A stretch of DNA of 64,000 bases, from positions 19,401 through 83,400 of the forward strand of contig CAAFYY010000113.1 in assembly GCA_900767385.1 (NCBI GenBank), read 5' to 3'. Below the pieces are notes generated by a model. That model did no database searches. It worked only from the letters and a program-made list of their open reading frames with translations, and had not been told where the DNA came from. Shown here piece after piece: positions 1 through 9,399 of the stretch; the first letter of the stretch is position 1, and the number at the start of each line of letters is the position of its first letter. The position numbers were made by a program, and so were the translations under genes. The DNA is from Bacteroidales bacterium. GTDB taxonomy: Bacteria; Bacteroidota; Bacteroidia; Bacteroidales; Paludibacteraceae.

Positions 1-46
1 CCTCTACGTCCCGAACGTAGCGCGCTACCAACTGCGCTAAACTCCG
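1..46 (-). tRNA. tRNA-Pro (CGG), 3' part missing
   Basis: Read on the minus strand, this is the 5' half of a tRNA: a 7-nt acceptor strand CGGAGTT, T8-A9, a D arm closed by GCGC, and an anticodon stem CTACG/CGTAG around the loop TTCGGGA. The anticodon is CGG, which reads the proline codon CCG. The T arm and 3' end lie beyond the window edge. Confidence 0.9.
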
Positions 47-62
47 GATTGGGGAAATCTTG

Positions 63-137
63 TCGGGATGACTGGATTCGAACCAGCGACCACTCGCCCC
101 CCAGACGAGTACTCTAACCGGGCTGAGCTACATCCCG
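63..137 (-). tRNA. tRNA-Pro (GGG)
   Basis: A complete cloverleaf on the minus strand. The acceptor arms CGGGATG and CATCCCG pair perfectly, the anticodon stem CTCGT/GCGAG encloses CTGGGGG, and a GGTTCGAATCC T arm is present. The anticodon GGG reads CCC/CCU proline codons. No CCA is encoded, so it must be added after transcription. It lies 16 nt upstream of the second tRNA-Pro and is probably co-transcribed with it. Confidence 0.95.
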
Positions 138-166
138 AAAACAGAAACCTCTGTTTTTTCGAGGCG

Positions 167-174
167 CAAAGGTA
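167..174 (-). promoter_or_regulatory. -7 promoter element for the tRNA-Pro pair
   Basis: TACCTTTG on the minus strand fits the Bacteroidetes -7 consensus TAnnTTTG. It sits 30 nt before the first tRNA base. No clear -33 TTTG is seen. Confidence 0.6.
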
Positions 175-280
175 CAACTTTTTTCCGTTTCTTGGTAATA
201 TGCACCGAAAAATATTCCCCCTCTCACACCCACCTCTTTGGCATATAAAATGCATGATTTTCTATGTCGCAAAAATATTG

Positions 281-288
281 TATATTTG
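281..288 (+). promoter_or_regulatory. -7 promoter element for the rsfS operon
   Basis: TATATTTG matches TAnnTTTG and is the only good candidate between the tRNAs and rsfS. It would give a leader of about 80 nt. Confidence 0.6.
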
Positions 289-375
289 CACACTTATATT
301 GGGGAAACTCCCCGAACAACAGTAGGAAGTTAGAAATAGTTTGACATCCAACAATTTAAACATCATTGATAAAAA

Positions 376-735
376 ATGAATAGCGAAGACAAACAACTGC
401 TCTCCACCATAGTTGAGGGCATGCAAGAGAAAAAAGCGAAGAAAATCTCCGTGGTAGATATGTCGAAACTCGAGGCTCCATGCCGTTATTTCGTCATCTG
501 CCAGGGCGAATCCAACACACAGGTATCGGCCATCGCCGACTCTGTCAGAGATGCCGTACGCACCAACCTCCGTCTCAAACCCTATGGTACCGACGGCTAC
601 GACAACAGCCTTTGGATTGCCATGGACTACGGAATGGCAATTGTTCACGTGTTCCAACCAGAACCACGCGAGTTCTATGACCTCGAGCACCTCTGGGAAG
701 ATGCTGAAATAACTCAAATTCCAGACCTTGACTAA
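376..735 (+). CDS. rsfS: Ribosome silencing factor RsfS
   Basis: 119 aa, the usual length for the RsfS/Iojap family. These proteins bind ribosomal protein uL14 (L14) and block joining of the 30S and 50S subunits when nutrients are scarce. The family signature is visible: a CQGESNTQV segment near residue 42, then WIAMDYGMAIVHVFQ near 79, followed by R-x-FY-x-LE-x-LW. It opens an operon, with ftsH starting 9 nt after its stop. The first ATG in frame is used, downstream of a TATATTTG promoter element. Confidence 0.93.
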   Translation: MNSEDKQLLSTIVEGMQEKKAKKISVVDMSKLEAPCRYFVICQGESNTQVSAIADSVRDAVRTNLRLKPYGTDGYDNSLWIAMDYGMAIVHVFQPEPREFYDLEHLWEDAEITQIPDLD

Positions 736-744
736 CCGAAGACC

Positions 745-2778
745 ATGAACAGGAACAAAGACAACAAAAAATCATTCAAACCGAAGTTCAATTTCTATTG
801 GATCTATCTGGCAATCATAGCCATCCTCATAGGTTCATTCTTCTTTGGCAGCCCTTCCACTACCTACAACGAAGTGCCTTACACCACCTTCATGGAGGGC
901 GTCAGCGAGGGTTATGTGGAGTCAATCACTGTCAACCGCATCAAATTGGTGGCTGAGGCTACCATAGCACGAGAAGATGCTGAGGCTCTGACCGATAAGA
1001 CCATCGACGAGAGTGTAGGAAAGAAAGTGACCATGGTCACCCACATCCCAAGCGTCGATGAGTTCTCTGTCGACATCCGCACCCTCAGTGAGAAAAACGA
1101 AACCAACTACTTCAGCGAAATCAAGTACAAGGACGGACGCAACTGGGAGCAAATCCTCTTTTACATCTTCCCGTTGATGATGGTCCTGTTCTTCTTCTTC
1201 CTCATGCCACGCATGATGGGTGGTGGCGGTGGCGGCAACAACGTCTTCTCCGTCGGCAAATCGCGTGCTCAGGTGTTCGACAAGGACAACAAAGACAAGG
1301 TGACATTCAAAGATGTAGCCGGTCTTGAGGGTGCGAAGGAAGAGGTTGAAGAAATCGTTGAATTCCTCAAAAACCCAGAAAAATTCACCAAACTCGGCGG
1401 TAAGATTCCTAAGGGCGCCTTGCTCGTAGGCCCTCCGGGAACTGGTAAGACCCTGTTGGCTAAGGCCGTTGCCGGCGAGGCCAACGTACCGTTCTTCTCT
1501 TTGTCGGGCTCCGACTTCGTGGAGATGTTCGTTGGTGTGGGTGCAAGCCGCGTTCGCGACCTCTTCCGTCAAGCCAAGGAAGCCAAGCCATGCATCATCT
1601 TCATCGACGAGATTGATGCCGTGGGACGCGCCCGTGGTAAAAATGCTGGCTTCAGTTCCAACGACGAACGCGAGAACACCCTCAACCAGTTGCTCACCGA
1701 GATGGACGGCTTCGGCACCAACAGCGGCGTCATCGTACTCGCTGCCACCAACCGCGCCGATATCCTCGACAAAGCATTGCTCCGCGCTGGCCGTTTCGAC
1801 CGCCAGATTCATGTGGAACTCCCTGATATGAACGAACGTAAGGCCATCTTCAACGTACACCTCCGTCCGCTGAAGCTAGACCCATCCGTCGACATCGACC
1901 TCCTCTCACGCCAAACCCCAGGTTTCTCTGGCGCCGACATCGCCAACGTCTGCAATGAGGCAGCCCTTACCGCAGCACGCAAAAACCACGACATGGTGGA
2001 GAAACAAGATTTCCTCGACGCTGTCGACCGCATCATCGGTGGTCTTGAGAAGAAAAACAAGATCATGACTGCTGAAGAGAAACGCTCTGTGGCTTTCCAC
2101 GAGGCTGGTCACGCTACCATCAGCTGGCTCCTCCGTTATGCCGATCCTTTGGTCAAAGTAACCATCGTGCCTCGTGGCATGGCATTGGGCGCAGCATGGT
2201 ATCTCCCTGAGGAACGACAGTTCACCACCAAGGAGCATATCCTCGACGAGGTCTGCGCTTTGCTGGGCGGCCGCGCTTCAGAAGAGATCTTCTTCAACAC
2301 CGCCTCCACCGGCGCACTCAACGACCTCGAGCGTGCAACGAAGAAAGTCTATGCCATGGTGGCCTACTACGGCATGAGCGACAAGTTGCAAAACCTCTCT
2401 TACTACGACTCTACCGACTCCAACTACGGATTCTCAAAGCCTTACAGCGACGATACCGCCCAACTCATCGACAACGAGTCGAAGGACCTCATCAACGAGC
2501 AGTTTACCCGTGCCCTCCAGATTCTCCGCGAACACGAGGATCAGGTGCGTCAGATAGCTCAGATTCTCATTGACAAAGAGGTGCTCTTCTCCGACGACGT
2601 GAAGGCGATACTCGGCGAACGTCCTTGGAAGAGCCGTGCCGAAGAGTTGCTGGAAGACAAACAGAAGAAAGAAGGCAAGGCTGCCGAAGAGGCTGCCGAG
2701 CAGTCTGCTGAACCACAACCTGCAGAGGCTGAGGAGCAGCCAAAGGCTGACGAGACGCCTTCCGAAACCAACGAATAA
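745..2778 (+). CDS. ftsH: ATP-dependent zinc metalloprotease FtsH
   Basis: 677 aa membrane-anchored AAA+ protease that degrades misfolded membrane proteins and short-lived regulators. Two N-terminal membrane segments (about residues 18-35 and 131-152) flank a periplasmic domain. A glycine-rich linker leads to the AAA module, with Walker A GPPGTGKT near 229 and Walker [10 protein letters not shown]. The zinc protease motif HEAGH lies near residue 451. The C-terminal tail of about 45 residues is rich in Glu, Ala and Pro and is probably disordered. Its place between rsfS and cdsA couples it to envelope lipid genes. In other bacteria FtsH tunes lipid synthesis; here that link is inference. Confidence 0.97.
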   Translation: MNRNKDNKKSFKPKFNFYWIYLAIIAILIGSFFFGSPSTTYNEVPYTTFMEGVSEGYVESITVNRIKLVAEATIAREDAEALTDKTIDESVGKKVTMVTHIPSVDEFSVDIRTLSEKNETNYFSEIKYKDGRNWEQILFYIFPLMMVLFFFFLMPRMMGGGGGGNNVFSVGKSRAQVFDKDNKDKVTFKDVAGLEGAKEEVEEIVEFLKNPEKFTKLGGKIPKGALLVGPPGTGKTLLAKAVAGEANVPFFSLSGSDFVEMFVGVGASRVRDLFRQAKEAKPCIIFIDEIDAVGRARGKNAGFSSNDERENTLNQLLTEMDGFGTNSGVIVLAATNRADILDKALLRAGRFDRQIHVELPDMNERKAIFNVHLRPLKLDPSVDIDLLSRQTPGFSGADIANVCNEAALTAARKNHDMVEKQDFLDAVDRIIGGLEKKNKIMTAEEKRSVAFHEAGHATISWLLRYADPLVKVTIVPRGMALGAAWYLPEERQFTTKEHILDEVCALLGGRASEEIFFNTASTGALNDLERATKKVYAMVAYYGMSDKLQNLSYYDSTDSNYGFSKPYSDDTAQLIDNESKDLINEQFTRALQILREHEDQVRQIAQILIDKEVLFSDDVKAILGERPWKSRAEELLEDKQKKEGKAAEEAAEQSAEPQPAEAEEQPKADETPSETNE

Positions 2779-2801
2779 CACTCAAAAACGGAAAGAAGAA
2801 T

Positions 2802-3650
2802 ATGGCTCTATCGAAAAATCTGGTTCAACGCACGATCTTCGGTGCCCTACTGGTGGCCTTCATCGTGACTTGCGTCCTGTGGTGCCCCCAGTCGTTCTTC
2901 GCCTTGGTGGCTATCGTGATGGCTGGCTCAATGATTGAGTTCAACCATCTCACCTCGAAAGGGGAGAAGCATCTGATTTTCGATGGGGCACTCTTCTGTG
3001 CCGTCTTGCTCTTCGTGGCAGTCAAGAACTTCGTGCTGACCGACTCCAACGTGATGAATCAGGTCAGCCCGATGTTTCTCTTTGCGTTCTATGGACTTGC
3101 CGTGATGCTCTTTGCCATCGCCCAACTCTTCCACAAGGGCGGCAATCCCATCGATCGCCTCGCCTATTTCGCTCTGAGCCAGCTCTGGATTGCACTCCCT
3201 TGCTGCCTGCTCTACTACCTTGAGTTTTTCAGCGGCTTCACTCCGTATATCACCCTCGCCTGCTTCCTCGCCATCTGGAGCAACGACACCTTTGCCTACT
3301 GCGCTGGCAGTCTGCTGGGCAAGCATAAAATGTTCGAACGCATCTCTCCAAAGAAGACATGGGAAGGCTTCGTGGGTGGTGCTGTAGGAGCGATGGCTGT
3401 CATCGGCATCTTCTCACATTTCGTCGACTCCACACTGCCGCTCTGGGTATGGTTGGGATTGGCTGTCGTGGTTGTTATCTTTGGCACCTTCGGCGACTTG
3501 CTTGAGAGCATGCTGAAACGTACCTTAGGTGTGAAAGACTCTGGCAACGTCATCCCCGGTCATGGTGGCATGCTCGACCGTTTCGACTCCATGCTCCTCG
3601 CCGTGCCTGCCGCTTGCATCTATCTTTATTTAGTCTCATTCTTTATCTAA
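2802..3650 (+). CDS. cdsA: Phosphatidate cytidylyltransferase
   Basis: 282 aa polytopic inner-membrane enzyme that makes CDP-diacylglycerol from phosphatidate and CTP, the branch point for bacterial phospholipids. About seven hydrophobic segments are visible. The CdsA signature is near the C-terminus (about residues 233-262): LKRTLGVKDSG, then PGHGGMLDRFDS, which carries the conserved Asp pair. It sits 23 nt after ftsH and 7 nt before psd, so it is part of the same operon and supplies the precursor pathway that ends at Psd. Confidence 0.95.
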   Translation: MALSKNLVQRTIFGALLVAFIVTCVLWCPQSFFALVAIVMAGSMIEFNHLTSKGEKHLIFDGALFCAVLLFVAVKNFVLTDSNVMNQVSPMFLFAFYGLAVMLFAIAQLFHKGGNPIDRLAYFALSQLWIALPCCLLYYLEFFSGFTPYITLACFLAIWSNDTFAYCAGSLLGKHKMFERISPKKTWEGFVGGAVGAMAVIGIFSHFVDSTLPLWVWLGLAVVVVIFGTFGDLLESMLKRTLGVKDSGNVIPGHGGMLDRFDSMLLAVPAACIYLYLVSFFI

Positions 3651-3657
3651 ACATATT

Positions 3658-4368
3658 ATGGCAAAACCTCATCATCGTCGCCGCCGTCGTACCAATAAAG
3701 TGATTCGCATCCACAAGGAAGGCTATTTCATTCTGGCCAGCGTCTTCATCTTTCTGGCGATCTTGAATCTCGTGCTGTTCTATTTCGGACTTGACCACCG
3801 TGTTTGTTTGGTCAATCTGATTATCTCAGTAGCAGCCTTTATGTTCTTCCTCTACTTCTTCAGAAACCCGTTCCGTAGTATCACCATCAGCGACGACTCG
3901 CTGCTCGTGTCGCCTGCCGATGGCAAAGTTGTGGCTATTGAGCCCGTTGAAGTTCAGGAGTATTTCGGTGGCAAGAAGATGATGCAGGTCTCCGTCTTCA
4001 TGTCGGTCTTCTCGGTGCATGCCAACTGGTATCCGCTGAACGGCACGGTGAAGCATTCACGCCATCAGGACGGCCGTCACATGGCTGCCTATCTGCCGAA
4101 GTCGAGCAGTGAGAACGAGAAGTCGTTTGTGGTCATTGAGTCGAAGAACGGCAAGGAGATTATGCTGAGTCAGATTGCGGGTGCTTTGGCTCGCCGCATC
4201 GTGACTTATGCTGCCGTGGGCCATCCGGCTGTGCTCAACGAGCATCTGGGCTTCATCAAGTTCGGCTCACGTGTGGATATTTTCCTTCCGATGGATTCGA
4301 CCATCTATGTGCAGATGGGCGAGCATGTGGAGGGCAACCAGACTATCATTGCGCGATTGGCTGATTAA
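3658..4368 (+). CDS. psd: Phosphatidylserine decarboxylase, short form
   Basis: 236 aa. It converts phosphatidylserine to phosphatidylethanolamine at the inner membrane. Members of this short class self-cleave at a Gly-Ser bond to form a pyruvoyl group. Here that site is FGS with the serine near residue 204, followed by RVDIFLP. Two hydrophobic segments (about 23-42 and 48-64) anchor the N-terminus, and a VFMSVFSVHANW block near 117 is typical of the family. No phosphatidylserine synthase gene is seen in this window, so that enzyme must be encoded elsewhere. Confidence 0.94.
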   Translation: MAKPHHRRRRRTNKVIRIHKEGYFILASVFIFLAILNLVLFYFGLDHRVCLVNLIISVAAFMFFLYFFRNPFRSITISDDSLLVSPADGKVVAIEPVEVQEYFGGKKMMQVSVFMSVFSVHANWYPLNGTVKHSRHQDGRHMAAYLPKSSSENEKSFVVIESKNGKEIMLSQIAGALARRIVTYAAVGHPAVLNEHLGFIKFGSRVDIFLPMDSTIYVQMGEHVEGNQTIIARLAD

Positions 4369-4371
4369 ACG

Positions 4372-5238
4372 ATGAATGGGATGAAGAGAGAGATTCCTTT
4401 GATTGCGTCGGTGCTCATCGTTACGGCGATGGTGCTGCTGTGCGTCATTGTTTTCCAGGTCGTATTGTTGGCTTTCTCCGGTCCTGCGGTAGGCCTCACG
4501 CGCTTCTCGCTGCTGTTGCTGCAGACGTTGCAGCAGGTGGCGATGGTGGTTGGCGTGGTGCTTTCGTCACTGGTCTTGCGTGAGAAGATGAAGCCAGCGC
4601 TGCTTCTCAACAAACCAAACAACTGGACATCCAACCTCTTGGCTGTGCTGATGATGATGCTCTTCATCCCAGTGATGAACTGCATGGAGGCATACGGCGA
4701 GATGTTCCGGCTGCCAGCGTTTATGCATGGTGTTGAGGAGTTGCTCCGTACGATGGAAGAGGCAGCGAGACAGACCCTTGAGACCATGCTTGCCGCATCC
4801 AACTTCGGCGGACTCGTCATCAATCTCCTTGTCATCGCCCTTGGTGCAGCTCTCAGCGAAGAGGTCATCTTCCGTGGCATCCTCCTACATCTGTTCCGTA
4901 AACACTGGTCACTCCATGTCGCCATCTGGGTCTCAGCCATCCTTTTCTCAGCCATCCACTTCCAGATCTATGGCTTTATCCCACGCATGCTAATGGGTGC
5001 CCTCTTCGGCTATCTTGCTGTCTGGAGCGGTTCGCTGTTGCTCCCTATCGTAGCCCATTTCACCAACAACGCTTGTGTCGTTGTTGCAGAGTATGCCCTT
5101 GGAGAAGACACCGATACGACTTTCTCCGAACCGTTTATGGGCGAATACTGGTGGGTGATGGTATTGACCACCTTGGCTGCCTTGTTCGTGCTCTCTTACA
5201 TCAAGCGCTTGAACACAAAGCACCCTAAAGAAGATTAA
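4372..5238 (+). CDS. CPBP-family intramembrane metalloprotease
   Basis: 288 aa multi-pass membrane protein of the CPBP (CAAX protease / bacteriocin-processing, Abi) family. Motif 1, EEVIFRG, is near residue 163. Motif 2, FSAIHF, follows near 185. The third motif, HFTNNA, is near 229. These Glu, Arg, His and Asn residues form the predicted metal-dependent active site. The start is 3 nt after psd, so it is the last gene of the rsfS-ftsH-cdsA-psd operon. Substrate unknown. Confidence 0.88.
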   Translation: MNGMKREIPLIASVLIVTAMVLLCVIVFQVVLLAFSGPAVGLTRFSLLLLQTLQQVAMVVGVVLSSLVLREKMKPALLLNKPNNWTSNLLAVLMMMLFIPVMNCMEAYGEMFRLPAFMHGVEELLRTMEEAARQTLETMLAASNFGGLVINLLVIALGAALSEEVIFRGILLHLFRKHWSLHVAIWVSAILFSAIHFQIYGFIPRMLMGALFGYLAVWSGSLLLPIVAHFTNNACVVVAEYALGEDTDTTFSEPFMGEYWWVMVLTTLAALFVLSYIKRLNTKHPKED

Positions 5239-5256
5239 ATATTCATAAATATTGTG

Positions 5257-5264
5257 TACCTTTG
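5257..5264 (+). promoter_or_regulatory. -7 promoter element for the OmpA-domain gene
   Basis: TACCTTTG fits TAnnTTTG. It lies 93 nt before the ATG of the next gene and just after the end of the upstream operon. Confidence 0.6.
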
Positions 5265-5357
5265 CCGCCAAGATGGAGACTCTTGTTCTTCGTCCACATA
5301 TTCTATCGCCTCTTTCTTGAATCAAAAACTAATAGATAATCTCTAAAAGTTCTAACT

Positions 5358-6626
5358 ATGAGAAAATTACAAGTTTTCATCGTTACAGTTCTGCTTATGA
5401 TAGGCAGCACTGGTGTTGTTTCTGCACAGTCTTTCCTCCAAGGTTTGGCCAACAAAGCTAAGGACAAGGCAAAAGAGAAAATTGAGCAGAAAGTAGAAGA
5501 GTCTGTCGATAAGACCATGGACAAAATGCTCAACGGCAACACTGACAAGAAAAACCAAAACCAAGGCAAAGAACAAACCAACCAGAAGGAGCAACAGACC
5601 GCAGAGCCAGAAGTTCAGGTGGGCAACCAGAAGAGCGACTTCGTGCGCGGTTCAGTCGTGGTCTTTGAAGACGCCGTTAAAGGCGAGCAGGTGGGCGAGT
5701 TCCCAAGCAAATGGGACCTCGAGCGCGGTAATGCCGAGATAGCCACCGTCAACGGACAGCAGGTCATCGAGTTTGCTAAAGAAGACAGTTGGATCAAACC
5801 GCTCATCAGCAAGAACCCTAAAAACTACCTGGGCGACGAGTTCACCGTGGAGTTCGACCTCCTCTGCACAGAAGGCAGTTTCGAAATTGACTTCATGCAC
5901 CCCGAAGAAGCAGCAGATCAAGAGATATTCACCCTGCACTGGTTTGCTGGCGGTTCATTTACCCTCGACTACGTGCGTCCCGACTCCCAAAGCAACAGCA
6001 AAAAGGACGGCACCAGCGTTCAGGACCAGAAAACACCGCTCAACGACAACCGCTGGCACCACTACGCCATCTCGTTCAATAAACGCGTCATCAAAGTCTA
6101 TGTTGACAACATCCGCTACTTCAACATACCTAACGCCAAAGCCGGCGCCGGCTGGATGACCTTCTGGTTCAGAGGCGAACAACCTGCTTACATGAAAAAT
6201 GTGCTCATCGCACGTGGCGGTGGAGAACTCTACGGCCGCAACGCAACCGACGCCTCCGAGGCCGCCATCGCAAAAGCCATGGCCGAAACTGGCAAATTCG
6301 TGACCAACAACATCCTCTTCGAGACCGGCAAGGCTACTCTCCTTCCTGAGTCAATGGAAGAGATTAAGAAGGTTGCCGACTACATGCTCAAGAACAAGAG
6401 CGTACGTTTCGAGGTACAAGGTCACTGCGACAACCAAGGCTCCGACAAGGTGAACGACCCATTGTCGCAAGCACGTGCTGAGGCTGTCGTTGCCGCATTG
6501 GTCAAACTCGGTATCGACGAGTGGAACCTCCGCGCCGTGGGTAAAGGCAGTCATGAGCCTATTGCTGACAATAGCACCAAGGAGGGTCAGGCTAAAAACC
6601 GCCGCGTAGAATTCATCAAGAAGTAA
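5358..6626 (+). CDS. OmpA C-terminal domain protein with LamG-like middle domain
   Basis: 422 aa secreted envelope protein. A signal peptide ends at about residue 23 (VVSA-QS). A Lys/Glu-rich amphipathic coiled-coil stretch (about 28-55) and a Gln/Asn-rich linker follow. Residues 95-290 look like a concanavalin/LamG-type beta-sandwich (NRWHHYAISFNKRVIKVYVDN). The C-terminal 115 residues are an OmpA peptidoglycan-binding domain: ILFETGKATLLPES, then GHCDNQGSD, then LSQARAEAV, then NRRVEF. The domain order suggests a periplasmic protein tied to peptidoglycan that also binds a ligand. The ligand is unknown. It is monocistronic, with a strong terminator after it. Confidence 0.85.
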   Translation: MRKLQVFIVTVLLMIGSTGVVSAQSFLQGLANKAKDKAKEKIEQKVEESVDKTMDKMLNGNTDKKNQNQGKEQTNQKEQQTAEPEVQVGNQKSDFVRGSVVVFEDAVKGEQVGEFPSKWDLERGNAEIATVNGQQVIEFAKEDSWIKPLISKNPKNYLGDEFTVEFDLLCTEGSFEIDFMHPEEAADQEIFTLHWFAGGSFTLDYVRPDSQSNSKKDGTSVQDQKTPLNDNRWHHYAISFNKRVIKVYVDNIRYFNIPNAKAGAGWMTFWFRGEQPAYMKNVLIARGGGELYGRNATDASEAAIAKAMAETGKFVTNNILFETGKATLLPESMEEIKKVADYMLKNKSVRFEVQGHCDNQGSDKVNDPLSQARAEAVVAALVKLGIDEWNLRAVGKGSHEPIADNSTKEGQAKNRRVEFIKK

Positions 6627-6666
6627 TGATATAAAAGTATAGGTCTGCCACGGAGCAGACGAAAAG

Positions 6667-6699
6667 AAAACGCAGAGTCAGCAACTCTGCGTTTTTTTT
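6667..6699 (+). terminator. Rho-independent terminator, bidirectional
   Basis: The stem CGCAGAGT/ACTCTGCG with a 5-nt loop is followed by eight Ts, and As on the other side allow use from both strands. It lies between the rightward OmpA-domain gene and the leftward aroA. Confidence 0.9.
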
Positions 6700-6746
6700 A
6701 TGTGAGTCCATGAGGTGGGACTTTTCAAGAGAATCTTGTTGTTTCT

Positions 6747-7913
6747 TTACAGCGTCTTGGCGAACTGATTCCAAAAGTCGGGAAACGACTTCGCCACCGC
6801 CTCCTCTCCCTTGATGTGGAGCCTTGTCAGTCGTTTCAGTGGGGCTAAAGCCATGACGATACGGTGGTCGTTGCAACCGTCTACAGCGACATCCTGTTGT
6901 GGTTTCTCCCATTCTCCGTCATAAGACATGATACCCTTGTTCTCATCTGTCGTAACATGGAATCCTAAATCTCGCAGTGCCTGAGACATGGCGCCAAGAC
7001 GCCGACTCTCCTTATGCAGCAGGTTGTGCAATCCGGAAAAAACGAAAGGGTGCCGTTTGCCGCAAGCCGTGGCAGCGAGAGCCATAAAGAGATCGGGGTG
7101 ATTGGTGAAATCGTAAGTCAGCGGTTCTGTCTCTTCCTCAGCCCCTTTCAGCAATGCTCCGTCCGTATTGAATGCCGTTGTCACGCCGAGCGGCTTGAAC
7201 CATGCCTGTGCGATGGCGTCGCCTTGCCACGAATCGGCGTTTAGTCCGTGAAGCTGTAGCTGCAGCGTTGGCTGCAAAGCTACCATCTCATAGAAGAATG
7301 CGGCGGCGCTCCAGTCGGCCTCTATCTCACGATGCGGCAAACGGTAGGACTGGTGTGGGATGATGAGGCGATTTCCGTTGTGCATGAGCTCCACGCCACA
7401 GTCGCGCATCACCTCCTCAGTCATTCTGATATAAGGTGTTGAAGCCTGTTCCCCTTCCACCACGATGGTCAGACCCTTCGGCAGCGTAGGTGCTATCAGC
7501 ATCAGGGCTGTGAGAAACTGACTACTTTGGGAGGCGTCTATCGTTGTCTCACTGCCGCTCAGCGGACCTTTTATATATAGTGGCCAGCTGTCGGCAATCT
7601 CCGCGCCGAGCTGTTGCAGAGCCTCAACCAGCGGTTTGATAGGACGTTGGGAGAGACGCTCTGCTCCCTTTAGGATATGTGGTGTTGGGAGCGTGGCGAG
7701 AAAGGCGGTCAGCAGTCGCAGTGCAGTGCCTGAATCGGCGCAGTCGACAACCGTTTCCGACAAATCAGCGAGCGCTTTACCCATCACCTCTACATCGTGG
7801 CTTGTGGGTTTCTGCCGTAGGTAGAAATCGTCAAAAACAACGGCACCAATAAGCATGTATCTTTGTACAATACTTTTTGATGCCGGTAGTAGTATATCCC
7901 TGACGGGATTCAT
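6747..7913 (-). CDS. aroA: 3-phosphoshikimate 1-carboxyvinyltransferase (EPSP synthase)
   Basis: 388 aa, shorter than the usual 420-440. It joins shikimate-3-phosphate and phosphoenolpyruvate in chorismate synthesis. The family blocks are recognisable but altered: LPASKS near residue 9 (usually PGSKS), ADSGTALRLL near 59 (usually NAGTAxR), and a C-terminal NDHRIVMALA. The gene lies 15 nt downstream of the DUF6242 lipoprotein gene and is probably co-transcribed with it, ending at the shared terminator. The DAHP synthase for the same pathway is about 10 kb away. Confidence 0.9.
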   Translation of the reverse strand: MNPVRDILLPASKSIVQRYMLIGAVVFDDFYLRQKPTSHDVEVMGKALADLSETVVDCADSGTALRLLTAFLATLPTPHILKGAERLSQRPIKPLVEALQQLGAEIADSWPLYIKGPLSGSETTIDASQSSQFLTALMLIAPTLPKGLTIVVEGEQASTPYIRMTEEVMRDCGVELMHNGNRLIIPHQSYRLPHREIEADWSAAAFFYEMVALQPTLQLQLHGLNADSWQGDAIAQAWFKPLGVTTAFNTDGALLKGAEEETEPLTYDFTNHPDLFMALAATACGKRHPFVFSGLHNLLHKESRRLGAMSQALRDLGFHVTTDENKGIMSYDGEWEKPQQDVAVDGCNDHRIVMALAPLKRLTRLHIKGEEAVAKSFPDFWNQFAKTL

Positions 7914-7928
7914 GAATCTGATAGGATA

Positions 7929-9242
7929 TTATTTATCGAAAAGGAGACGATTGCGACGTCCTCTCCATGAGTCTTTGATGAAGCGGTTTTCGTTGCGGCC
8001 ACCCACCACATAGAGGTAGAATCTGTCGTCGGTAGCTACGTTGGCAGCGTAACGAGGAGTGAACAGCGAACTGATATTCTCGTCGTTGCGAGGAGCGCGC
8101 CAGGTCACGCCGAAGTCGGGAGAAACCAATTGATAGTCGCTGACAAGACCATTGGCATCGCGTCCGCCGAAGAGCATCAGCACACTATCGTATTGAACAA
8201 CGGCCACGTCTTCGCGAGGAGTGAACCAGTTTTTCGAAATCATGTTGGCCCAATACTCGCCATTCTCGGAGCACCATACGGTGTTGAGCAGATTGCCTTG
8301 AGCATCGCGTCCGCCAACGACATAGGCACGTTGTGCGCCAGTCAGTGTGGTGTCGCGCCAGATGCCTGCGCCGCTGACTGGGAAGTTGGAAGGGAGTGTT
8401 GCCACGCTCTCCCATGTTGTGCCGTCGGTAGTTGCGTAGAGTGTTGAGGTGCCGTTTTCAATGGCTTGCGCATAGAGTTTGTGATTCATCTCAAACAGCA
8501 ATTTGGTAATCTGTCCGTTGCCGTTGGCTTTGACGCTCCATGATGTACCATCTGTTGAGGTGTAGAGTTTGTCGTTGTAATAGAGGCAGAGTGTCTCGTT
8601 CCAGTTGACCATAGTGCGGATGTCTGCGCCAACAGGGAAACCGGTAGTGGCGAAGCGTGTCCATTGCTTTCCGTCGGCCGACTGAAGGGCGTTCACGCCG
8701 TTGGCGGTCTCCACGAAAAGCCAGAGTGATTGGTCGAAATGCGTCATCACCTCATTGGTTGCCTCGAGGTTGTAAATCTCTGAGTTCAAACCTTCCCAGA
8801 CATATTTCTCTGGGTCAATCTGGTGAACGCGAAGTTCAAGTGTATAAGTCTTGGAGATACCTTTCTTCTCAGCGTAAGTGGTGATGACGAAAGGCTCATT
8901 GAGGTTGAAAGTGTCAGGTACGAAGTTGTTTGCCTTGTGGTCGTAGAAAATAGTGTCGTTGATATAGATTTTTTCTGCTGAGCTGCTGATGATAGGAATC
9001 AACGAGTCGAGACGGCATTGATAAGGCAGTGAGTCTTCATTATAAATTGTCATCGTAACGGTGTCGATGATAAATTTATATTTCTCCAATCTCCAAATGG
9101 TATCTGTTTTGGATTGGTAACCATTTTTCAATTTGAATGAGGTCACGGTTGAGAGAGTTTTCTCTGAATCTGTCTCGGTATCACAAGCTGTAAAGCCGAT
9201 GAAGCAGAAAACCAACGCGAGAAGCCAAAGATGTTTATTCAT
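7929..9242 (-). CDS. DUF6242-like lipoprotein with beta-propeller
   Basis: 437 aa. A lipoprotein signal peptide ends in GFTAC (Cys 20). An N-terminal region of about 130 residues resembles the DUF6242 beta-sandwich. It is followed by repeated blades with the pattern LYxxTDGTxW, WCSENGEYW and YVVGGRDAxG, characteristic of a Kelch-like or BNR-type propeller. It is probably exported and surface- or periplasm-facing. The function is not known. Its promoter element is about 115 nt upstream. Confidence 0.75.
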   Translation of the reverse strand: MNKHLWLLALVFCFIGFTACDTETDSEKTLSTVTSFKLKNGYQSKTDTIWRLEKYKFIIDTVTMTIYNEDSLPYQCRLDSLIPIISSSAEKIYINDTIFYDHKANNFVPDTFNLNEPFVITTYAEKKGISKTYTLELRVHQIDPEKYVWEGLNSEIYNLEATNEVMTHFDQSLWLFVETANGVNALQSADGKQWTRFATTGFPVGADIRTMVNWNETLCLYYNDKLYTSTDGTSWSVKANGNGQITKLLFEMNHKLYAQAIENGTSTLYATTDGTTWESVATLPSNFPVSGAGIWRDTTLTGAQRAYVVGGRDAQGNLLNTVWCSENGEYWANMISKNWFTPREDVAVVQYDSVLMLFGGRDANGLVSDYQLVSPDFGVTWRAPRNDENISSLFTPRYAANVATDDRFYLYVVGGRNENRFIKDSWRGRRNRLLFDK

Positions 9243-9356
9243 TGCTATCTTATTTATCTATGTTCTAAAAACGTGTTATCTATTTTGTGTACAACGACTT
9301 GCGTTGTCTTGGAGAGTCTTCTTCAAGAGGCAAATCGGCGCAATCTTTTGAGTTTA

Positions 9357-9364
9357 CAAAGATA
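9357..9364 (-). promoter_or_regulatory. -7 promoter element for the DUF6242-aroA unit
   Basis: TATCTTTG on the minus strand. It gives a leader of about 110 nt before the lipoprotein ATG. Confidence 0.6.
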
Positions 9365-9399
9365 TACTTTTTTCTTGAAATCAGTGCCTTGGGTGTTTT

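Noticed and set aside
7858..7865. TATCTTTG on the plus strand inside aroA
   Set aside because: It fits the -7 consensus but lies within a minus-strand gene and leads to no rightward gene; expected by chance.
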